Below, in pieces: positions 12,661 through 23,800 of a stretch of DNA of 64,000 nt. The translations under genes were made by a program, and so were the position numbers. Position 1 is the first letter of the stretch. Every line of letters begins with the position of its first letter. Below the pieces are notes generated by a model, which had not been told where the DNA came from, did no database searches, and saw nothing but the letters and a program-made list of their open reading frames with translations. Source of the stretch: Ophiodon elongatus (lineage: Eukaryota > Chordata > Actinopteri > Perciformes > Hexagrammidae); NCBI GenBank assembly GCA_016806645.1, contig JACSYO010002166.1, forward strand, positions 208,501 through 272,500, written 5' to 3'.

Positions 12661-13340
12661 TTCTCCTTGTTTCACAGGCTGCTCTGGCGCTAGCAGAGAG
12701 ACGGGGGGCAACTCGGCGAAACTCTGTAATCTTCAACTCCCGCCTGCCAGAAAGGCTCGTAAAGCATCCCCACCCTCCGGTCCGAGAGGAGCCGACCGTG
12801 AAACCCCCACAAACTTCACGGCGCAAAATTGCGCGTCGGTTTCGGCCCCAAGATCGACTGTTTACTTTGTCAACTTCGCGGCTAGCCAGCTAGCTCCGTT
12901 AGCTCACCATGGCTAGCTAGCTAGCTAGTTAGCAGCAGAGCGAGAGAAAAAAAAAGATAAAAAAAGGACGCAGCTCGCCTCGCTGTACGTTGCTCAAACT
13001 CACCGATTAGTCGCGCGCTTCGATGCGGTAACGGTTTACGTACCGGTCATAGCGTGCGTGGCGGTAACCGGGAGGACTTAACTGACACACTGAACTCCAA
13101 ACATGATTATTTTATCAAAGGCGGGCTAGTGTTGATCGGTGAATTCGGGTCGATTTTTTTTTCTATTTTGATTGACGGTGCGGGAAACACAAAAAGGTGG
13201 GACTAACAGGCTTGACCGTCGAATTTGCATCGCATTACAGGACGTCCCGCCCTTCTTCTCTCGCGCGATTGGCTGAGCGAGGGGCACGGCGGACGTCATT
13301 GGCTAACGTAACTTGTCAATCACTTTTTATAGGACGTGTG
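12661..13340 (-). promoter_or_regulatory. sp3: sp3 5' leader and promoter region
   Basis: The block upstream of the sp3 start is relatively GC-rich. It has inverted CCAAT boxes (ATTGG at 13268-13272 and 13298-13302), a GC box CCCGCCC at 13246-13252 that Sp proteins could bind, and GACGTC half-CRE words next to both. A CTAG-rich run sits at 12909-12930. No transcription start can be placed from sequence alone. Confidence 0.5.
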
Positions 13341-14590
13341 TTTCCTGTTTGTTGGTGAGCGTGTGAAGAGATGGAATGCAGTCGTTGAATCTCTAACTGA
13401 GATGCTTGTTAAACGGCGGCGTTTGTGTCGAAATTACACCCTTTATTCTATCATTTAACGTAAAATTTAGGATTTATACTAGTTGTTTTAATACAGTACG
13501 TTTTCTTTTCGCTATTACACACATGTAATAAATGTGTGACGATTCCGCTTTTTAAAGTTCTGTTGGCCTCCATTTATACAACCGGGCATTTTTTAAAAGT
13601 TATGTCATTAAATTGTGATTGTTTGGAATTCAAACAATCACATGAAACTTTGAATCTCAACGTTTAAATCAACTTGTATGAGAAGTCCTTAAAGTGTTTA
13701 TCTCAGAAGATTTTCATGTGAATAAGTGTCTGTTAAGTCGTTATCTAAAGCCAAAGAAGGAAACACAATGGGTATTCATGGGTACTGATGGAAGTATTGC
13801 AATATTTAAGTATTTGCAGTATAACAAATGTGTGTGGTGATATTCCTGAGGAATGCACACAGTTCTGACAGCTTGAAGCTTGCATATCAACAAATTTATT
13901 TTTTTAATTTAAATTCAAATAGTACTACTACTGCTACTACTCAAATTTTATTTGTAAAGCCCAATGTCACAGATCACAAATTTGCCTCAGAGCGCTTTAC
14001 AATCTGTGCAGCGTTCCACCTCCTCTGTCCTTGGACCCTCGCATCAGATAAGAAAAAACAAACAAAAAAACAACAGAGACTCCAGGCTAAACTCAAAGCA
14101 CAAATTCATTGTTTTCACTCAAATATAATTTATACATCAACCAGGACTGGAATCTTAGAATTGCCACAAATTTGAGCAACTTCATCTGGTGATGTGATCA
14201 AAGGATCCAGAAGAGTAGAGTGGATTTTGTGGCGAGATTCGTGGCGTGTTTTAAACAGGCACATGAGATGAAAATGCCCCTTCTAAAAATACATTTGCGA
14301 TTCCATTTTAAAATGCAATTGATTTAATGAGAAAATATAATGAAATGGCAAATGTGTGATCACTATGTAAGAGAAATGGGTTATTTTTCTTACTTGAAGC
14401 TTATTAATGCATCATTAAAGACAAATTGGGTTATTCAGTTAACTTGTTTAAATATATCAATTTATTAAGTGATTGTATTTAAATAACATTACTATATGTT
14501 TTTCCCATTGGCACAGTCCATTCGTTCCCTCATGTTGTGACTTTAGCCTCGAACATGAGGAAAAAATAGAAAGACACAAAGCAATGACAG
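13340..14590. other. Intergenic region between sp3 and ola1
   Basis: No exon is supported. It contains a perfect 11-bp palindrome at 13615-13641 (arms GTGATTGTTTG with a 5-nt loop) and a stretch at about 13940-14060 that looks like an interspersed repeat. The remainder is AT-rich. Confidence 0.6.
13940..14060 (+). repeat. Probable teleost interspersed repeat fragment
   Basis: The run contains ATTTGTAAAGCCCAATGTCAC, CAAATTTGCCTCAGAG and GCTTTACAATCTGTGCAG, ending in CCCTCGCATCAGATAAG. From memory, closely similar text recurs widely in percomorph fish genomes. The class is uncertain and the copy is truncated and diverged. Confidence 0.5.
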
Positions 14591-14599
14591 ATTTGTCTC

Positions 14600-15967
14600 C
14601 TTTTATTGACACATGCATATTGATGAGGATGACGTTTATTATATCTCGGCTCCCTTTAGGTCCATTAGGATTTTCTATCTTCCACAAGATGTTAAATGAG
14701 GGGATTGTTGGGTGCTCTTTAAAATAAAGACATTCACACCGTGAGTGAAGCTGTACAGTCCAGACGATCCACAGAGCACTCTCATAGTTTACACTGAAGC
14801 CGTATCTCGTGACACAGGGTGGAGTTCATAATGTGAATGTCGTCTGTTTATTTTTTTAACCAAACCAAACCAAAGTCAATAAAAGCAGTGTGTATCACAA
14901 AATTATCCATTCGGGGTCTAATCCTGCATCGTCAGGGACGCCTGCTTTGCTCCCTCTAAAATAATAATATCCTTCCCCTCAGAATACAGCACAGTTGTGT
15001 CCTGAAATGCTGCACTGAGCGATGGCTTTCATTTTCTCTTTAACAGTACCAGTCAAATGTTTATTGACACCATGTATCGTTTGTTCCATATTTGGATAAG
15101 GAATTATGGATTATTCGTGAATAGCATAAGAAAGTTGAATTGTGGAAAAGGCATACATTAACTAAGAAAACAGTTCATGTCATTTTGATTCTAGGGAAAA
15201 CACCATTTACTCATTATATGATGGCCTTTACTTTATTAATGCCAATTAGGCACCTGTACCAAACAACACATGCTGTATGTTACCATCACTTATGGTGGCT
15301 CTGTTTATAACTGTTGTATGATATAAGATCTGAATTACAGATTGATCACACCAGGCTGTAATAAAGAGTGTTGATATGATGTGAGGTCATCATGAAGGTA
15401 ATTGTCGAATAAAGACAGAAAGGAAAGCTGTTACTGTTGTAGAGCTCAAATATTCTCTTAAAGATACAATTCAACAACAAAAATGTTTAAGACTCTTTGA
15501 GTCTTGCTTAAATGATCAAAAAACATTTAGGAAAGGGGACAACCTCTGATCATCTGATGCATATTAAAAACACATGGACAGGGCTAGCATCAATTACAAA
15601 GCAATATGCAGTTTATGTTTGGCTACAGTTTCTTAATTGGCTATTTCCAGTAAAATCAGAAATGATACATTTCTCAGTTCAGTTATACCTATTCTTCATT
15701 GGGAGCATGAAAGCTAGAATATGTTTTCAAAAACATTTGACTGGTACAGAAGGTGCCAAATATTATAGGCAGGGATGTATGCTATGCTTGTATAGAAATG
15801 TAATTATATTGAATAATTCCAATAGATTCAGATCTGTGAGACCAGTTGAGTAAATAACTGCTGATGCTCTCAATTCAAGGGATAAGTATGAAAACCAGCA
15901 CACAGTGTAGCTCTTTGAGGCCCGACTTAACAGTATTCTGAGTTCTCCCTCCGGTGGTTGTGTGTTC
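14600..15967 (-). other. ola1: Inferred ola1 3' UTR
   Basis: Untranslated sequence follows the ola1 stop at 15968-15970. Several minus-strand AATAAA words exist (TTTATT at 14602-14607, 14847-14852 and about 15059), so the end is uncertain. It includes the 0.7-kb inverted-repeat element listed separately. Confidence 0.4.
15047..15747. mobile_element. Non-autonomous DNA transposon-like element with 17-bp terminal inverted repeats
   Basis: GTACCAGTCAAATGTTT at 15047-15063 is exactly reverse-complementary to 15731-15747, bounding 701 bp. The end resembles the CAGTACCAGTCAAA motif known from Tc1-like element ends. The interior is AT-rich and encodes no transposase. It sits in or beside the ola1 3' UTR. 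Confidence 0.5.
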
Positions 15968-18658
15968 TCATGGCTTCTTTTTAGGTGCATTGGGTGTGTT
16001 GAATTTGAAAAAGATGATGTCGCCGTCATCCACCACGTAGTTCCTGCCCAGTTGCCTGTACTTCCCAGCTGACTGTAAGAGAGAACAAACTTAGAATTGT
16101 ATTCAAGAGCATTATTTATTTATTTTTTTAAGCCAATTTGTTATTGGCAGAAATTCAGTGCCAGTTCAAGCTTGTAATTAGGCTCTATAAAAACACACAC
16201 CTTAGCTGCATTTTCACTGCCCTCCTCTTTGAAGTCATTGTACTTCATCACCTCCGCCATGATGAAGCCTTTCTCAAAGTCAGTGTGGATCTTTCCTGCA
16301 GCTTGAGGAGCCTTGGTGCCTTTCTGTTGGAGCAAATCACAGAAAATTAAGAAGATAACGAGAGGATAACTAAAAACATACCAACACACTGCAACCTTGA
16401 AGAATTTGATCACAGATAAGAAAAGCATTAAAGTTTAACTCCCCAGTCTAACACAATATGCTGCCCACGAATATGATGGAAATGAAAATGTGCTTCTAAT
16501 CCAAAAATGAAAACTTGGTGCACATTTCCAAGATGTTTATATCACTCAATGTTACACATCATGCCATTAATGTGTCGTAACAAAATCAAATTGTCGCAAA
16601 TTAGTAAGAAAGAGAGAAAACCTATAATAATAATAATAATAATAATAATACGAGAGAATTATTTGTCCCACAACTCATCATAAATATGTGATATTCCCAT
16701 TTGATGACAAAGGCACTTACTCTATGAAATAAGTTAATTAATTTGTTTGTTAATAACTTTGCGTTGACAAAATTATAATTTTACAGAACATTTCTTCTTT
16801 TTTTTTTAAAGAAAGCAACTGTAAATGACACTTTCAAACCACAATGACGAGGATTTTGAAATAAAACACTGAATTTTGAGGACTTACGGTAATAATGATC
16901 TTAAAAGACGGGTTGTTCACTTCACAGCACTTACCCTGACGGTCCAAGCTCGCACCTCATCCGGTCCTGCTGTGAAGAAGTATTCCAGCTGTAGTGCTGC
17001 GTAGCCGGTTTTGATTATTTTGGTCAGAACACTAGAAACACAGAGAAGTCATGATGGAGCAGTTCAAGCAGACGTTCAATGATAAAAGCCTCACGTCTGT
17101 GATTAGGTTACTCTGTTACTGTATCTTCAAACAGAATTATAAAATGGTGTACTTATTTCATTATTCAATGTCAGTTGAGTCAAAGGCCATTTGCAGTGCA
17201 GACACTTTGATTTGTCATAGCAGAGACAACACTGGAATAATTAATAGCATTTATATTAGCTGCAAACAACTGATAATGATAATAATTGAGAGATAATCAA
17301 CAAACATAATTATCATTAGTTGCAGCTCTAAGTGGCAGTTAAACTAATTCTCAACCTGATTTATGATGCGCCGTGAGTTGATGTCTCACCTCTGCGTCTT
17401 CATTTCCTCGCAGTACTTATTCCTCTCCTCCTCGTCCATGTCCTGCATTTTAGACTCAACAGCTCCGCTCACGGGAATGACCAGAGCACCGGGGTCATGA
17501 GCGTCTACCCACTCCTTGATTTTTGCCAACCTGAGAAGAACAGGCAGCGGGAGTTATTCTGAATGTTCAAAAAATAGCTGCATACTCAAACGACGTATGG
17601 GACATGTACTTGTGCTCACTGGGTCGACGAAAGCAAACCTACCACTTGTTTTTCTTCCTGATGTAGTCCTTCTCCGAGAGGTTAACCAGGTAGATCATGG
17701 GCTTGGATGTCAGCAACAGGTATTTGTTCAACACCTCAATCTGTGGAGAGAATTTTAACGGGTAAGTTTGGTTCTCAAAACCTACTGATGTGGTAAAGAC
17801 CAATCGGACCACTCGGTCCATCAGGATAACAAGCCGACCACAGTGAAAGCAGTTACAACAATCACAGTTTTTTTATTTTATTTATGCACTTGAAAAACCC
17901 AAAAAATCTAAATAAATTTAAGTGATTAAGATCCCAAAGTTTACACAAAGCACACTTGATTGAGGTGGTTAAAAGTTGGTATATTAAATAAGCGATGTTG
18001 CTATGATGGTTGACATCACATTTATATTACAATACATTGCATCTTTCCACTGAGTCATACAGCAGCCGAGTAACATATTTTTACACCTAGGCCTGAACCG
18101 AATATAGCTTCATTCATAACATTGACATTAAAATCTTATCTTACCATTCAAATGTTGCTTCCCACCCCCCCACATTCTATTCATTCTGTTTGAACCTGGT
18201 ATTTATGCACAGTTGCAGATAAAGATCCGACAACGCTAATATTATTAGTATTATACTATTTGTAGAATTAGATTCCAGTGGTAACTGCGTAGGATTGTTT
18301 TCTGACTCCTGTGACCCAATAGTTGATATTTGTTGTCGTTTGGCCTTTCAACAACAAAACTTTCACTGCATTAAAAAAACTATTTGCTCATTCGCTTACT
18401 GGACACCCACTAGCAAGTTATATTCATTAAAGAAAGTTGATTTAATAAAAAAGAAAGACTAGCACAGTTAATCCAATGAAACATTTTATTCAAATTGAGG
18501 ATTATGTTTGAGGACTTTTTTTTAAGGGTGATGACAACAGACATTCAAAGCTTAATTTGAAAACTTCAATAGAATCTTTGAATGTCAATAATGACATTGG
18601 GTAGAGCCCTATTTACACCAAACCCTTATAGACCCACAAGCCTAACACACAAATTAAT

Positions 18659-18700
<42 letters not shown>

Positions 18701-20492
18701 ACCTCTTTGTCGTTCCAGTCAGGGTAAAATCTGACGTGTTTCTTCTCCTCCTCTATCCAGTTCTTTACCTTCACCATGATATCCTGCAGCAAGAAGCAGC
18801 AGATTAAATCAAGCCTGCAGACTGATTACAGGTCATCATCTCTTTTATCCCCCAATTGAGATGCATAGTGACACAGATGTGAAACAGGGCAACATATGCA
18901 TATATACATACTTACATATTCAGGTTTGAGTTTTTTGTCCCCTCCTCTGACCGCATTTTTCTCCAGCTTGTCCAGGATTGGAGGAATCATTTCCATGTCC
19001 TTTAGTCGCAGCTCTTCATGGATGATCTCAATGTCCCTCACTGGGTCAACGTTACCCTCCACATGGATAATATCCTCATCATCGAATGCACCTAGAAAAC
19101 ACAAGCGTTGACAGGTGAAGTCAGCCTGTTACAAGTAGTAACAACCATGTTATTCCAAAACCCTGAGCAGTTCAGTCGGCATGTATGACCATGTCAGTAT
19201 TTCCTGAAGCTATGAACTTGCGAACTGATATTACTGTGGTGTTCATGCACACTTCAGAAGGCGATGAGACACACATTTTGTTGATCCCTTAAGACTTTTA
19301 AACGAGAATGTGCACCCAGGTAAAAACTTCATATTGATCTGAAAAATACATTTTGCATCGTCTCGGACTCTGATTTTACATGCCAAGCAAATTACAGATG
19401 TAAAAGCTTTCACTCTAAAATTCTAGCATGGACTGGATGTTGTTTAAATGTTCTTATACTTTCAGTTTCATAACCTTACTTTGAGAAATGTAAACATGTT
19501 TCTCTACCGACCAATTCATTCCATTGAAGTCCTCAAATTAGTTTAGTTAGTTAGTAATAGTTAGTTAATAAAAGCAGCCATATCAGCTCATTGCTTAATG
19601 AAATAGTATTGTATCACGAACTATCAGATCTGACAACAAAAAAGCCAAATCACAAGTTTGCCGGACATTCAATGCCATCTTTGGATAATTCATAGTTAGA
19701 TACTCAGTACCATAAAGTATCAAGGTTAGAAACTTTGCTGTAGAACAGAATATATCATCTCATCTGGTCCACAAGCATAACATGAGCTTGTTCCCCTTTA
19801 ACAAGCGTAGACATTGAGCTTTACTTGCCCTCCTAACACCTGTCCCCTCTCCTCAGTTGTGACTAGACAGCAGCAGCAGGCAGTAGTATCAACTACTCAC
19901 GCGTCATGTGGAAAATGCCGTCACAGGCACTGATATGGGACAGAAAGGCGTTTCCAAGTCCCTGTCCCGAGTGAGCTCCCTTCACCAGACCAGCAATGTC
20001 CACGACGTTGAGAAAAGCTGGAACCTTGCTAAAGAGACCAAACAGACAAGGGGGGATTATTGATGAGACAGAAATCCATGGACGAAAAAAAACCCAGCTG
20101 TAAGGACATAACACAAACCTGAGTGGTTTGTGGTATTGGCAGAGGAAGTCAAAGCGCTCATCGGGCACAGGTACCCTGCTCTCATTTGGGTCGATTGTGC
20201 AGAATGGGAAGTTCTCTGCAGCAGCCTGGCTTTTGGTCAGCACATTGAAAAAGGTGGATTTCCTGTGTAGACAGAGTCAGGAGAGTGTCAACAGCAGTGC
20301 AATAATGAACCCTAAATAATGAAGCTGTTCATTCACTCACACAACAAAACAAAAACTGCTCAGCTTGCATCCATTACTTATTTCATGTACATACCCAACA
20401 TTAGGTAATCCTACGATCCCGATCTTCAGTGAGGTTCCAAATCGTCCAATCAACGTGGGCTCTTTGGGGGCTTCTGTCTTTTTGGGGGGCAT
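15968..20492 (-). CDS. ola1: Obg-like ATPase 1
   Basis: OLA1 is a cytosolic P-loop ATPase of the Obg/YchF family, linked to translation control and stress responses. Ten coding exons in order: 20395-20492, 20119-20262, 19901-20028, 18916-19091, 18703-18783, 17643-17740, 17390-17530, 16935-17031, 16201-16323, 15968-16072. They give 396 aa, the same length as human OLA1. The G1 loop GLPNVGKST is at 28-36 and DIAG at 91-94. NLSE at 229-232 replaces the GTP-specifying NKxD, as is typical of this ATP-preferring group. The C-terminal TGS domain ends DGDIIFFKFNTP. The ATG at 20492 follows a CTCTCGCAG acceptor, so the first exon is probably untranslated. The exon 5 donor runs straight into a GT repeat. 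Confidence 0.97.
17036..17155 (+). repeat. Dispersed repeat, copy B (in an ola1 intron)
   Basis: This is homologous, in the same orientation, to copy A near 10.56-10.70 kb. It begins about 4 bp from the acceptor of the ola1 exon at 16935-17031, so the polypyrimidine tract of that acceptor (minus strand) lies within the repeat. Confidence 0.75.
18666..18698 (+). repeat. (CA)n microsatellite beside a splice donor
   Basis: A CA run immediately precedes the reverse complement of the GTAAGT donor of the ola1 exon at 18703-18783. On the coding strand the donor therefore continues directly into (GT)n. Confidence 0.95.
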
Positions 20493-21010
20493 CTGCGAGA
20501 GGTACAAGTTGGATACACCATTACCCCAAATATGTCACCAAAGCCAGGCTTTTTTTGTAACCCAACAGCATCTCAGTCCCTTTAAAAGTTACGTTTGGAC
20601 ATGTATCAAAAAGTAGCTCATTCCTGTTCAACTAGCTGCACTTAAAACGTGTGTAGGCAGCGCCAGCCACAGACTGGCTGCAGTCATATGCTCATTCAAA
20701 CACAGCATGCTAACGTAAGCTAGTGTTCACTGAGACCACTCCTAGCTACTTGTTAGACTGAATATTTGACCAAACAAATACTACTGTCTGCATTGTCCAG
20801 TATTCATAAATAGCTTTAAAGCTAATTAGCTGTAAAAACTACTCCTTTAGTACCGTAATGTCTTTTTTTAGCCAACGGTGTACGTGGTATTCACTCCTCC
20901 GATATCTGCACACAGCAGCCGCTCCGGTGGAAAGGCAAGTGGTAGAGCAAACCGGAAGTGTTTAACCGTGAGCGCTCTGTGATTGGTCGGAGAAAGAGCT
21001 GGAACCCTAC
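20493..21010 (-). promoter_or_regulatory. ola1: ola1 upstream and promoter region
   Basis: An ETS-type site ACCGGAAGTG (20951-20960) and an inverted CCAAT box (ATTGG at 20982-20986) lie about 460-490 bp upstream of the start codon. This suits a TATA-less housekeeping promoter. A 5' untranslated exon probably lies near 20.88-20.95 kb but its donor cannot be fixed. Confidence 0.45.
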
Positions 21011-22310
21011 GTCAGCAAAGTGTGCTGACAGTTCATGAAGTTACGTTTCTTATTTTTTTTTAAATTATTTTTGACAGACCTGGAATTTTAAAGCCCCTAG
21101 CTGTTTTTATTCTTTTAACCTTAAATATATTTTATTATCTTATATTTTACTATGCAAATCCAGATGATAGGGCTCGTGAGAAATAGATTAATTTAATTAT
21201 TTGATATGCCCCATTTTTCTTTAATAAACGTTATATCCCTTTCTCTTCGAATTTAACTATAACAAAGTTAAACCCTATGAGAAAAATATGGTACTTTTCC
21301 CCCTCGTGACTGATTGACTTTTGTTTTAGCTGTGTATACAAATATACTCCTATTTTTATAACGTAATTGTCCTTTAATCTTTTTATTTGCGTGTATCATT
21401 CTACCTATATATGTTCTGTATGTGCTGCAACAGTTTACCTGAATTATTTGTATATTACATCTTGTCAATAAAAAAAAAAAACGTTATTTTCATACTTAAC
21501 TTAAAAGAAAATCATACTACACGTGTAAATTCTGTTCTTACGCACATTTACGAACGGTCGGGTATATATCTGCAGTTTACTTTACTGCCGATCTTTCCGT
21601 GGTGATGGAGACGTTCAAGGACATGCATACACAACCCATGCATAACAGGCTAGTGTTCAGAATAATCAACATTTGAGAATCAGTTTATTCTTGATATTGG
21701 AAACAGTAGATGACAAAATACTGTAAATTCCACGAAGCTGTGCATCGTATCACACATCTTTCTCTGTAATTCACCAGTTTTCATGGATTTATTTTCTTTG
21801 AGTACTTCACGAACCTCTCACCTGCGTTGTTTTAAGAATTAGGTTTATTCGTGAACTTAGAAATACTAATTAACAAAATAATATCACAAGTTCCATTGAT
21901 ATTGTAGTACTACTCCAATTATTTGTGTAGTTTAAACGATCTTTCGTATAATTGCCTCACATTATATTTTATATTTAAGTCTGTCACTAAAAAGATAAAT
22001 TCAAACTGTCTAACTGCAGTCAAAACAGAAAGCAAACGTCCTGTGGGACGTTGACACAGCATTACAGACAGTACATTGGCAGCCTGAAGGTATTGAACCA
22101 TCCGATTTATGCAGTATTTATATTCCCAAAAAATTTAAATGTATTAGTAACGTAACAATATTGTTTTATGTATCCAGGATAGACTGAATATACATTTAAC
22201 AGAATATTAAAATAACCAATTCAGTAGAAAACTCAAACTGCGACAAAAGAGGGCTTCATTATAGACGATCACTCAAATGAGGGTGCATGCATGAGGACTA
22301 AGCAGTAATA
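21011..22310. other. AT-rich intergenic region, nothing recognised
   Basis: This lies between the ola1 promoter and the tra2b 3' end. I found no exon with splice signals, no RNA gene and no clear repeat. Confidence 0.6.
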
Positions 22311-22312
22311 TT

Positions 22313-23044
22313 TTTATTTCGGTCACGAAAAAAAAACACACCAAATAATTCAAACTGTTTGATTGGACTTCAAGGTACAATACCTGCAGCATTCCTGCAT
22401 CTAAAACCACGGGGCAATGTGGCCATCACAGTATACTACAAACCATCACTAAACAGAACAACTGACCAAAGTATCTTCTTGTGTATGTACAACACCCCAA
22501 AAAAACACTTTCCACCAGAAAAACACAGAAATAAATAGAAAGATGGTATTTAAAACATTAAACACGTGCAAACTGGGATCTTGACAGCTATGTACAAACA
22601 GCAAAATTATAATATAACTGCCAAAGAACATCCTTCTTGTATAAAAAACAAATCTGTTGAGCCGAGCATAAACAACCCTTCGTTTAACTACACACCGCAA
22701 AATGTTTTAGCTGTTAGGATACCCACATTTGCGGCTGATGTTTTTGGTGCAGATCCGAAAGAATTGCTCGTTTACACACATTTATTTTCTGAAATTTTAG
22801 GTTTTTGTTTTTCATGAGTTTGCCTACCAATTTGGTTATGATAAATTCACCACCGAGTTTGTGGTGCTTAGACAGACACACTGCATCTCTAGGACCATTA
22901 TTTAGACCTTCAAAACAAACAAATTCAGAATTCAAATCACATACATTATCTAAAAACAAAGCAAAAATAAACAAACATAAAAAGTCAAGAAAAAGAAAAC
23001 ATTTGAACAATAACACTGAAAATGTTGCCTTTTTCTCTAACTGC
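22313..23044 (-). other. tra2b: tra2b 3' UTR
   Basis: It runs from the stop codon at 23045-23047 to a minus-strand AATAAA (TTTATT at 22313-22318). Another such word is near 22784, so shorter forms are possible. Confidence 0.5.
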
Positions 23045-23759
23045 TCAGTAGTGACCTGTGAAAAAAAGGACAGGGTAAAGGATTAGGTGTCAGACTTGAT
23101 TTATATCAAAAAGAATACAAGCATAGTTTATGTTGGTATTTTGTGGATTATCTAAACTTTTACGTAGTACATACTTTGACAAAGTATTTGTGAAAGTTAC
23201 ATAAATATCTGAATTTCATATAAATTCTAAATGTGTCAATATACCCCAGCGGTTTAATGATAGAAAAATGGTTTTTAGCATACGTGGCGAGTAGGACCGT
23301 GACCGGGATCGTGAGCGGTACCCCCTGCTATAGTAAGGAGATGGAGATCTGCGTCTGTAGGGTGGGGACAAAACCGCAATGGTTACAAATCATTAAGATC
23401 ACTTAATGATATAGATTAGTCATAAAAATGAAAAGTTGAATTTTACATTATATGTTAAAGACACTTGGCCAACATGATTGCAGTCATTTTTGCTCTTGAT
23501 CTTTAAATACTATTAAAAAAAGAAGAATGAAGGTGTAAAGAATGCTTACATCATACTCCATTAACCATAAAATTATGAATCACATACTAATAGTACCTGC
23601 TACGGGACAACAACTCACTTGTATGATCTGTACTCTCTGTCGTCATAGCGATCATATTCACGATCATAACTTCTGTCATAACTTCTGTCGTAGCCCCTGT
23701 CATAGTCCCTCGAGGCACGTCGCGATGAACCACCACTACTGCTACCACCACTGCCGCTA

Positions 23760-23800
<41 letters not shown>

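Noticed and set aside
22805..23086. 93-codon plus-strand frame
   Set aside because: It overlaps the tra2b 3' UTR antisense, is Lys/Asn-rich from AT content, and has no supporting signals.
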